DNA from: Candidatus Poribacteria bacterium
Lineage (GTDB): Bacteria > Poribacteria > WGA-4E > WGA-3G
Assembly: GCA_028824575.1 (NCBI GenBank)
Contig: JAPPDN010000969.1
Coordinates: forward strand, 1 to 5,239
Length of the DNA stretch: 5,239 nucleotides
Reading direction: 5' to 3'
Both the position numbers and the translations under genes were made by a program. Below the pieces are notes generated by a model that had not been told where the DNA came from, searched no databases, and saw nothing but the letters and a program-made list of their open reading frames with translations. Each line of letters opens with the position of its first letter. The first letter of the stretch is position 1. Below, in pieces: positions 1 through 5,239 of this stretch.

Positions 1-4
1 CGCC

Positions 5-22
5 CCTTGTTCCTCCGCAAGG
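5..22 (+). promoter_or_regulatory. Possible leader hairpin covering the cstA ribosome binding site
   Basis: CCTTGT at 5-10 can pair with GCAAGG at 17-22 (five Watson-Crick pairs plus one G-U in RNA), leaving a TCCTCC loop at 11-16. The 3' arm contains AAGG (19-22), the only Shine-Dalgarno-like stretch before the ATG at 35, about 12 bases upstream. If the hairpin forms, the ribosome site is hidden, and the loop itself is complementary to a GGAGGA-type sequence. The pairing is read directly from the sequence; a regulatory role is inference. The stem is short and the real transcript start lies outside the window, so it may be chance. Confidence 0.25.
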
Positions 23-34
23 TAAAATTAAAAA

Positions 35-1930
35 ATGAATACGCTTATCATTGCGGTTTTGAGTTTCGTCGGTTTCATCGTCGCCTATCATACGTACGGT
101 AAATGGCTGGCGAGAAAGATTTTTGGATTAGATGCGCAAGCGACGGTGCCGAGCCAAGAACTGAAAGATGATGTCGATTACGTTCCGACCAAAAAGGAGA
201 TTATTTTCGGACATCATTTCACAAGCATTGCTGGCACAGGTCCGATCGTAGGACCCGCAATTGCCGTTTTTTGGGGATGGCTGCCAGCGTTGCTCTGGGT
301 TATCCTGGGGTCGGTTTTTATCGGGGCTGTTCACGATTTCGGCGCGCTTGTTGTCTCACTCCGCAACCGGGGACAAAGTGTCGGCGAAGTCGCGGGGAGA
401 ATGATAGGGCCCCGCGCAAAATTCCTTTTCCTTTTCGTTCTCTTCATGGGGTTGACGATTGTCCTTGCAATCTTCGGTTTAGTCATCGCCCTGATCTTCT
501 CCTATTATCCTGAGTCAGTTTTATCCGTCTGGGTGGAAATCCCACTCGCTATCGCCATCGGTCTCTGGATTTACCGCAGAGGTGGTAACATCCTCATTCC
601 ATCCATTATCGCCCTCGGTATCATGTACATCGGGATGGGTGTCGGTGCATACCTCCTACCGATCGATTTAAGTCAAATATTCGGTATCCCGTTACTGGGG
701 CAAACTTACCTGAACGTCGTTGTCGTCTGGACGTTGGTGCTTTTCGTCTACTGTTTTATCGCCTCGGTACTACCCGTATGGACACTCCTACAACCCCGGG
801 ACTTCATCAATAGCCACGAACTCGTATTAGCATTGCTCCTATTACTACTCGGACTCGCCGTAGCAGGTTTCACAGGTAAAGCAGACCTCGTAGCCTCCGC
901 CCCTGCTATTGCTTCAGACATCCCACCCGACGCGCCACCGATCTGGCCCTTCCTCTTTATCACAATCGCGTGTGGTGCTGTGAGTGGTTTCCACTGTATG
1001 GTAAGTTCCGGCACGTCAAGTAAACAGGTTGAATCCGAGAGTGACGCACAATATGTAGGCTACGGTGCAATGTTGCTTGAGGGTGGACTCGCAGTCATCG
1101 TTATTCTCGCTTGCTGTGCTGGTATCGGTATGGGAATTTTCAATCGTACTGGCACCGGGGCAAACTACAGGTTTGAACCCATCGTCCAAGCAGAAAGCAC
1201 TGTACCTATCACCGACCAAGATGCATGGAGAACCCGTTATGCTACTTCCGAAACAGTAACAAATGCTGATGGCACGACACGTGTGGTTGGTGGTTGGGCA
1301 AGCCATAATCTCAAGGCAAAGGTGAGCGCGTTTGTTGATGGCGGCGGGAATTTTCTCGCTTCGCTTGGCATCCCACTCAAGATGGGTATCGCAATTATGG
1401 CAGTACTCGTCGCCAGTTTCGCCGCCACAACGCTTGATACCGCGACACGCCTCCAGCGATATGTCATCTTTGAACTCGCGCAGACGGCTAACATCAAGCC
1501 GCTAATGAACCGTTACGTCGCTACTGCGCTTGCGTTAGTGCTTGCGGCTGCTGTCGCCTTACTACAGGGACCGAATGGACCTGGTAGTGGCGGGTTGACA
1601 CTCTGGCCCCTCTTCGGTGCAACGAATCAACTCTTAGCAGGATTAGCGTTCATGGTCAATGTCTTCTATCTTGTGCGCCGTAACAAACCGATCTGGTTCG
1701 CGTTCCTCCCGATGGTCGTCATGCTCATCATGCCCGCTTGGGCAATGCTGCATCAAATGTTCGATCCACAGACTGGCTGGCTCTTCACCGGTAAATATCT
1801 GCTTTTCGGATTTGGGGTCGTCGTAGAGGCGTTGCAAATATGGATGGTTGCTGAAGGTGTCATCGCGTGGCGAAATGCGCGCGGGAATTACCCCGAACTC
1901 CCGCCATTGGAAAGCGTTGCTGCCGATTAG
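35..1930 (+). CDS. cstA: CstA-family carbon starvation protein, probable pyruvate/peptide transporter
   Basis: This is an inner-membrane transporter of the CstA/BtsT family. Characterised members are linked to proton-coupled pyruvate uptake (BtsT) and to peptide or pyruvate use during carbon starvation (E. coli CstA). At 631 residues it is complete, slightly shorter than the roughly 700-residue E. coli proteins, with many hydrophobic segments throughout. Family signatures are intact: GHHFTSIAGTGPIVGPAIAV from residue 59, then AVHDFGALVVSLRNRGQS (98-115), SSGTSSKQ (324-331), ESDAQYVGYGAMLLEG (335-350), SFAATTLDTATRLQRYVIFE (461-480) and PLFGATNQLLAG (525-536). The ATG at 35 gives the expected hydrophobic N-terminus (MNTLIIAVLSFVGF); the only Shine-Dalgarno candidate is AAGG at 19-22. 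A hydrophilic stretch at about residues 404-420 looks like an extra insertion in a conserved loop. Substrate cannot be told from sequence. The next genes are not the YbdD/YjiX small protein that follows cstA in enterobacteria. Confidence 0.96.
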   Translation: MNTLIIAVLSFVGFIVAYHTYGKWLARKIFGLDAQATVPSQELKDDVDYVPTKKEIIFGHHFTSIAGTGPIVGPAIAVFWGWLPALLWVILGSVFIGAVHDFGALVVSLRNRGQSVGEVAGRMIGPRAKFLFLFVLFMGLTIVLAIFGLVIALIFSYYPESVLSVWVEIPLAIAIGLWIYRRGGNILIPSIIALGIMYIGMGVGAYLLPIDLSQIFGIPLLGQTYLNVVVVWTLVLFVYCFIASVLPVWTLLQPRDFINSHELVLALLLLLLGLAVAGFTGKADLVASAPAIASDIPPDAPPIWPFLFITIACGAVSGFHCMVSSGTSSKQVESESDAQYVGYGAMLLEGGLAVIVILACCAGIGMGIFNRTGTGANYRFEPIVQAESTVPITDQDAWRTRYATSETVTNADGTTRVVGGWASHNLKAKVSAFVDGGGNFLASLGIPLKMGIAIMAVLVASFAATTLDTATRLQRYVIFELAQTANIKPLMNRYVATALALVLAAAVALLQGPNGPGSGGLTLWPLFGATNQLLAGLAFMVNVFYLVRRNKPIWFAFLPMVVMLIMPAWAMLHQMFDPQTGWLFTGKYLLFGFGVVVEALQIWMVAEGVIAWRNARGNYPELPPLESVAAD

Positions 1931-1973
1931 TACGCACAGACATAGATGTTAAAACCTAACAGAGGACGCAATA

Positions 1974-2312
1974 ATGAAACATACAAACAGGCAACACAGA
2001 TTAGAACAACTGAGACTCAGCGAAGCAAAAGGGACTTTGACAGAACAAGAGCATGAAGAGCTTTTAACTATCTTCGCTGAGTTAGATGCTGAGGAAGCAG
2101 AAGCATTGAAACCAGCGAAGGAAAAGAGTCAACAGTTGCAGGAAGAGAAAACCACACTTGAAGAAACCGCTTCACAATTACAAGATATTGTCACTGAACG
2201 CAAGCAACTGCTAACCGATGCTCGCACATATCTGGCGCAGCTTCAATCAAAACGCGCCCTACTTGCCGATAAGTATTACCGCCTCACCGGTCAAAACCTC
2301 TCACAACGATAA
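1974..2312 (+). CDS. Small acidic coiled-coil protein, likely partner of the downstream HNH protein
   Basis: This is a soluble 112-residue protein with no signal peptide, membrane segment or cysteine, rich in Glu, Gln, Lys and Leu. The N-terminal third carries a GTLTEQEHEELL stretch (residues 20-31), followed by a long helical region (about 35-100). Leucines at 55, 62 and 69, then I72 and L79, point to a coiled coil. The ATG at 1974 is well supported by AGAGGA at 1961-1966, seven bases upstream. It sits 43 bases after cstA and 18 bases before the preferred HNH start, so co-translation with the HNH gene is likely. From memory, small proteins with a similar 'G-x-L-T-x-E-E-x-x-E-L' motif often precede HNH genes of this type in cyanobacteria and other bacteria. 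I know no named family or proven function, and a role as regulator, inhibitor or scaffold of the nuclease is inference. Confidence 0.85.
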   Translation: MKHTNRQHRLEQLRLSEAKGTLTEQEHEELLTIFAELDAEEAEALKPAKEKSQQLQEEKTTLEETASQLQDIVTERKQLLTDARTYLAQLQSKRALLADKYYRLTGQNLSQR

Positions 2313-2330
2313 TTGAAACGAAGTGACAAA

Positions 2331-2831
2331 ATGGATGCATCACAGCGAGAGAGGACCCGCCAGCGTTATGCCTACAGTTGCGGATATTGTGGTGTTCACG
2401 AATCAGATGTCGGTGCTACATTAACAGTGGATCACCACCACCCGACCGTCCACGGAGGTACAAATGATGATGAGAACCTCGTTTATTGTTGTCCCCGATG
2501 CAATGAACATAAAGGCGCATATTGGCACGAAGTCCAAATTCCACATATTCGCTTACTGCATCCACTTGAAGACGACCTAACCTTGCATCTTCGTGAACAA
2601 CAGAACAGTGAACTCATTGGCGAGACCCCCGAAGGAACATTTTACATTCAACGATTACGTTTGAATCGCCCTCAACTGATTGAACACCGTCGTCGTAAGC
2701 ACACAGATCAAAAAACGCATAATGAAGTTAAGGCACTGCGTCAACAGATACACGATCTACAACAAGAGTTAGATCAGTTAAATTTATCTATCCAAGAAAC
2801 GTTAACTGAAATTGATCAAGAAACTACATAA
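2331..2831 (+). CDS. HNH endonuclease-like protein with C-terminal coiled coil
   Basis: This is a predicted metal-dependent HNH (beta-beta-alpha metal) nuclease of 166 residues. The core reads Cys17-x-x-Cys20, then VDHHHP (33-38, with His35 as the probable catalytic His), GG at 42-43, NL at 49-50, and CPRCN at 54-58 followed by K61. Four cysteines (17, 20, 54, 57) form the usual zinc ribbon and the HNH residues appear intact. A second conserved block follows (HPLEDDL from 77, then GETPEGTFYIQRLRLNRP from 97). The last 35 residues form a near-perfect heptad series (V133, L136, I140, L143, L147, L150, I154, I161). I chose ATG 2331 because it puts the first zinc cysteine about 17 residues in; TTG at 2313, directly after the upstream stop, would add six residues. 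Neither start has a strong Shine-Dalgarno, which fits coupling to the upstream gene. Target DNA and role (defence, repair, mobility) cannot be told from sequence. Confidence 0.88.
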   Translation: MDASQRERTRQRYAYSCGYCGVHESDVGATLTVDHHHPTVHGGTNDDENLVYCCPRCNEHKGAYWHEVQIPHIRLLHPLEDDLTLHLREQQNSELIGETPEGTFYIQRLRLNRPQLIEHRRRKHTDQKTHNEVKALRQQIHDLQQELDQLNLSIQETLTEIDQETT

Positions 2832-2935
2832 ACATCGTCATTACTTCTGGCGTGAGATGAAACGTTGATAGAGACCCAATTACCATCCACACAATTTCAA
2901 GGCATTAGTTTTGCCATTAATTAGAGGGCATAGAG
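2832..2935 (+). other. Intergenic spacer without recognisable signals apart from a ribosome site
   Basis: This 104-base AT-leaning gap separates the HNH gene from the repeat protein. I see no convincing -35/-10 pair and no GC-rich hairpin with a T-run. The only palindromic element is a weak four-base stem, GGCA (2901-2904) with TGCC (2912-2915). AGAGGG at 2923-2928 is a good Shine-Dalgarno for the ATG at 2936. The gap length suggests a separate promoter, but none can be placed. Confidence 0.5.
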
Positions 2936-3640
2936 ATGTCACAGATTTCAGAAAACCAGATAAAAACTGAAGATACCCACAACTATCCACTTGATGCAGA
3001 AATCTTTCAAAGGACATTCAACAGATACGTTCAAAGATTCAATACTATCTTTATCGTTTCAGTTCTCTTGATTAGCGCGCCTTTCATAGCCTACCTGATT
3101 GCATGGTATTTAGAGCAGACCAAAGTTGACATCACCGGTTTTTTACGTCTATGGCATGCAGGCGAATCTCTACTGTTAGACGTGGGATTTCCAGACATAG
3201 CATTCGGAATGTTTGCATCTGGAATTGTTTCCGTGAGTCACTTCGCTTTTGGAATTATCGCAGTCGGTAATTTCTCTTTTGGCGTGATTTCAATCGGGAT
3301 GTTCAGCTCTTGCGGTATTATATCTATAGGTGTTATGTCGTCTGTTGGTGTTATCGCAATTGGATATGCACGCGTTTATGGGGTCATCACTATCGCTATA
3401 GGGAGCAAAAAGCCCTTTGGAAAAAGCACATACATGAACGGAAAGGCTTTCGGAGTGATTGCAATCGGGCGGCAGGCACACGGGATTTATTCGCTATCTT
3501 ACGGAGAGGAAGGCGAAGGCACTTATCAGTTTTCACCGAAACGTCAGGACCCCGAGGCTGTCAATCTCTTTACGAGTTGGTTCAAGAAGTTCAAAAACGC
3601 GTTTGTCTTGCCTTCGTTGGAGATAAATAAAAATGGATAA
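2936..3640 (+). CDS. Membrane-anchored glycine-repeat protein, probable beta-solenoid
   Basis: This is a 234-residue hypothetical protein. A charged N-terminus (1-35) leads to one clear membrane segment at about 37-58 (ending LIAWYLE) and a linker with charged residues. Then comes a repeat region (about 96-190) of 10-11-residue units of the form F-G-[IV]-I-[AS]-[IV]-G-x-x-S. Examples are FGIIAVGNFS (105), FGVISIGMFSS (115), CGIISIGVMSS (126), VGVIAIGYARV (137) and, after a gap, FGVIAIGRQA (172). The alternating small/hydrophobic pattern with paired glycines suggests stacked short strands, a beta-solenoid, rather than helices, although the region is hydrophobic enough to be called transmembrane by simple predictors. 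The C-terminus (191-234) is hydrophilic and basic. AGAGGG at 2923-2928, seven bases before the ATG, supports the start. I recall similar unnamed repeat proteins in diverse bacteria but no established function. It points toward the peptidase gene, ending 53 bases from it. Confidence 0.85.
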   Translation: MSQISENQIKTEDTHNYPLDAEIFQRTFNRYVQRFNTIFIVSVLLISAPFIAYLIAWYLEQTKVDITGFLRLWHAGESLLLDVGFPDIAFGMFASGIVSVSHFAFGIIAVGNFSFGVISIGMFSSCGIISIGVMSSVGVIAIGYARVYGVITIAIGSKKPFGKSTYMNGKAFGVIAIGRQAHGIYSLSYGEEGEGTYQFSPKRQDPEAVNLFTSWFKKFKNAFVLPSLEINKNG

Positions 3641-3689
3641 ACCTTACGTAACTATTCAGGGGAATAATTACAAATTAACAATCTACTGT

Positions 3690-3712
3690 GGAATCACACC
3701 TCTGGAGATTCC
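3690..3712. other. Inverted repeat at the convergent gene ends
   Basis: GGAATC (3690-3695) is an exact inverted copy of GATTCC (3707-3712), with an inner CC/GG pair possible around TCT. It overlaps the last codons and the stop of the minus-strand peptidase gene and lies 49 bases after the stop of the plus-strand repeat protein. Its position suits transcription termination for one or both genes, but no T-run follows on either strand, so it is not a canonical intrinsic terminator. The function is inferred from position only. Confidence 0.25.
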
Positions 3713-5239
3713 GAAAAATGTCCACCAAACCAAGTAAGCACGCGCTGCCAATAGTCAACCACATTCGGATAACGTCCGTCTTGCGGTGTATGCCCTTCAT
3801 CCTCATATCGTGCTAAAACTGCCTTTTTTCCAAGCCTACGTAAACCGGAGAACATTTCCCCTGCCTGCGAGACAGCATGGTCGTCTAATGCGCCAACAAT
3901 CAACAATAAGGGTGTTTCCACCTTGTCAAGGAAAAAGATGGGGGAGTTTTCAATATATCGTTCGCGGAATTCCCAAAGGGAACCCCCCATTTTGCCCTGA
4001 CTCCTCTCCACCAAAGTAATCCAAGGGCTATCTCCGCCTTCTGTTAAATATCCATAGGAACTAATCAAATTGCTAACCGGTGCACTACTGACAGCAGCCG
4101 CAAACCGAGGCGTTTGCGTAATTAAGGCATTGACACAGTACCCTCCGTAACTGTGCCCCATCACCCCTAAACGTTTGGCATCAGCAATTCCCATGTTAAC
4201 TACTGCATCTATACCAGAAAGAACACACTCGGTTAATTCCTGAATCGGTGCGTTGGTTTCCATAGGCATATCTGGGAGAAAGACAACGTAACCTTGCTTC
4301 GTGAGCAGAAAATTATGTCCCGTACCATCTGTTCCGAAATCGTTGCCCCTGTGTGATAAAAAAGAACCACCATAAACCTGTGTGATTAACGGGTAACTCT
4401 GTCCTTCAACATAGTCTGGAGGGAACAACAATGCGCCCCTTAACTGTTTTCCCACGGGAGTCTGCCAAGTAATACTCTGAGAAGTACCGAGAGGTGCCTT
4501 TTCAATGCCCGAATTTAGGCGGGTAAGTTGTCTTGGGTTTTGAAAGTCGGCATCCGCTATCCACATCTCGGACGGATGGCTTATATCTTCAACACTATAG
4601 AAAATATCACCCGTCTGAGGTGCAACATCCATATTTCCCTCCCTATTATACACCCGCGTTTCTTCAACCAACCTTGTGATTTTCCGAGTTTTCAGATTGA
4701 TACGATGAAACCCATGTTCCGTACCTCTTAATGTCTGAACGGAGACCGACTCAGTATTGTCTGGTGACCAGACGGTATCTGCTTCAGCTTGTCGAACAAG
4801 CCGAACAACACGTCGGTCAAATCCATCCGTTAGTTTTTCAATAGCTCGACTGGCGACCTCAATGCGCCAAAGATGCCCTCGGGCAACACAGAACAGGTGT
4901 TGGCTATCTGTGCTCCATAAAGGTGGGTGTGAACTGTTTGCCAGTTCAATATCGGGACGCTGCGTGAGATTTACTTGGCTGCCGTCAGTTGTCGAAATCA
5001 AAAAAAGCTCCGATTTTGATGCTTCGGTTGAGAGGGGATACCCCTCTGTTGTATAAGCAATGTAGCGACCATCTGGAGACCAACTGAACAAAAGTCCATG
5101 GAACTTAAGTGAATCCGCAATCAACTTTGGTGGAGTGCCATCAAGCGGAAAAAGATAAAACTCGTACATTCCTTGAGCGTTTTCTAATTTCTCAAACCCT
5201 CCAAAGTTCACAACCCCTACAGTGGTACCATCGGGTGAA
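3694..5239 (-). CDS. S9-family (prolyl oligopeptidase-like) serine peptidase, 5' end missing
   Basis: This is the C-terminal part of a serine peptidase with a beta-propeller followed by an alpha/beta-hydrolase catalytic domain (peptidase family S9, DPP IV/acylaminoacyl-peptidase type), which releases short pieces from peptides. The frame stays open to the window edge. A GTG at 5211 is internal: just before it the frame reads SPDGTTVGV, itself a propeller-blade motif, so the true start is beyond 5239. Numbering from that GTG, blades include SWSPDGRYIAY (43-53), PLWSTDSQHLF (97-107) and a blade starting VWSPDN (147). The hydrolase domain starts near 240. VYGGSF (279-284) supplies the oxyanion tyrosine, GHSYGG (352-357) the nucleophile Ser354, ALDDH (441-445) Asp443 and DEGHTP (471-476) His474. 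The triad is complete and the C-terminus looks whole. Whether it is exported cannot be seen because the N-terminus is missing. Substrate preference is unknown. Confidence 0.94.
   Translation of the reverse strand, partial: SPDGTTVGVVNFGGFEKLENAQGMYEFYLFPLDGTPPKLIADSLKFHGLLFSWSPDGRYIAYTTEGYPLSTEASKSELFLISTTDGSQVNLTQRPDIELANSSHPPLWSTDSQHLFCVARGHLWRIEVASRAIEKLTDGFDRRVVRLVRQAEADTVWSPDNTESVSVQTLRGTEHGFHRINLKTRKITRLVEETRVYNREGNMDVAPQTGDIFYSVEDISHPSEMWIADADFQNPRQLTRLNSGIEKAPLGTSQSITWQTPVGKQLRGALLFPPDYVEGQSYPLITQVYGGSFLSHRGNDFGTDGTGHNFLLTKQGYVVFLPDMPMETNAPIQELTECVLSGIDAVVNMGIADAKRLGVMGHSYGGYCVNALITQTPRFAAAVSSAPVSNLISSYGYLTEGGDSPWITLVERSQGKMGGSLWEFRERYIENSPIFFLDKVETPLLLIVGALDDHAVSQAGEMFSGLRRLGKKAVLARYEDEGHTPQDGRYPNVVDYWQRVLTWFGGHFSESPEV

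Noticed and set aside
1016..1497. Two minus-strand open frames (1016-1306 and 1237-1497) opposite cstA
   Set aside because: They lie wholly inside a strongly supported CstA coding region, have Cys/Ser/Thr-rich compositions typical of antisense reading, and show no domain motif.
2313..2330. TTG at 2313 as the HNH start
   Set aside because: It directly follows the upstream stop but has no ribosome site, and adds only six residues before an ATG that better fits the family's N-terminal length; kept as an alternative only.
2331..2831. HNH gene as a homing endonuclease or group I/II intron product
   Set aside because: No intron structure, intein or interrupted host gene surrounds it; it is a free-standing gene after a coiled-coil partner.
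3310..3630. 106-codon plus-strand frame inside the repeat protein gene
   Set aside because: It is a shifted frame of the glycine-repeat region (Cys/Tyr/Arg-rich product), with no motif; the main frame has the coherent repeats and a good ribosome site.
3644..3677. Palindromes TTACGTAA (3644-3651) and TAATT/AATTA (3665-3677) between the convergent genes
   Set aside because: They are short and AT-rich, expected by chance in such a spacer, and neither is followed by a T-run that would make a terminator.
4528..5056. Plus-strand open frames opposite the peptidase gene
   Set aside because: The minus strand encodes recognisable propeller blades across this span; the plus-strand products have no motif.

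Overview
This window is ordinary-looking bacterial protein-coding DNA. It holds one large transporter gene, a two-gene HNH-nuclease module, a repeat-rich membrane protein and, facing them, the 3' part of a serine peptidase gene. I see no rRNA, tRNA, CRISPR array, insertion sequence or phage gene. The organism cannot be named with confidence. The large S9-type peptidase, the CstA transporter and the glycine-rich repeat protein suggest an uncultured environmental lineage. Candidatus Poribacteria is my low-confidence guess, from general resemblance only. By eye the transporter gene is somewhat more GC-rich than the genes to its right.

Layout. Bases 35-1930 (+) encode a complete CstA-family carbon-starvation / pyruvate-type transporter, with only 34 bases of upstream sequence visible. 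After a 43-base gap come two tightly packed co-directional genes: a 112-residue acidic coiled-coil protein (1974-2312) and an HNH endonuclease-like protein (2331-2831). The HNH protein has an intact zinc-ribbon/HNH core and a C-terminal coiled coil. Spacing allows all three to be one transcript. After a 104-base gap with no convincing promoter or terminator, bases 2936-3640 (+) encode a 234-residue protein with one clear N-terminal membrane segment and a glycine-rich 10-11-residue repeat, probably a beta-solenoid. It converges on an S9 prolyl-oligopeptidase-family gene on the minus strand (3694 to beyond 5239). That gene has a complete Ser-Asp-His triad but its N-terminus lies outside the window.

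How they work together. No shared pathway is evident. The coiled-coil and HNH genes look like a functional pair, because they are adjacent, both carry coiled coils, and I recall similar small-protein/HNH pairs in cyanobacteria and other bacteria. The transporter (uptake of pyruvate or peptides) and the peptidase (peptide breakdown) would fit a peptide-using heterotroph, but they are on opposite strands and their link is speculative. The items most worth a second look are the coiled-coil/HNH module and the glycine-repeat membrane protein.
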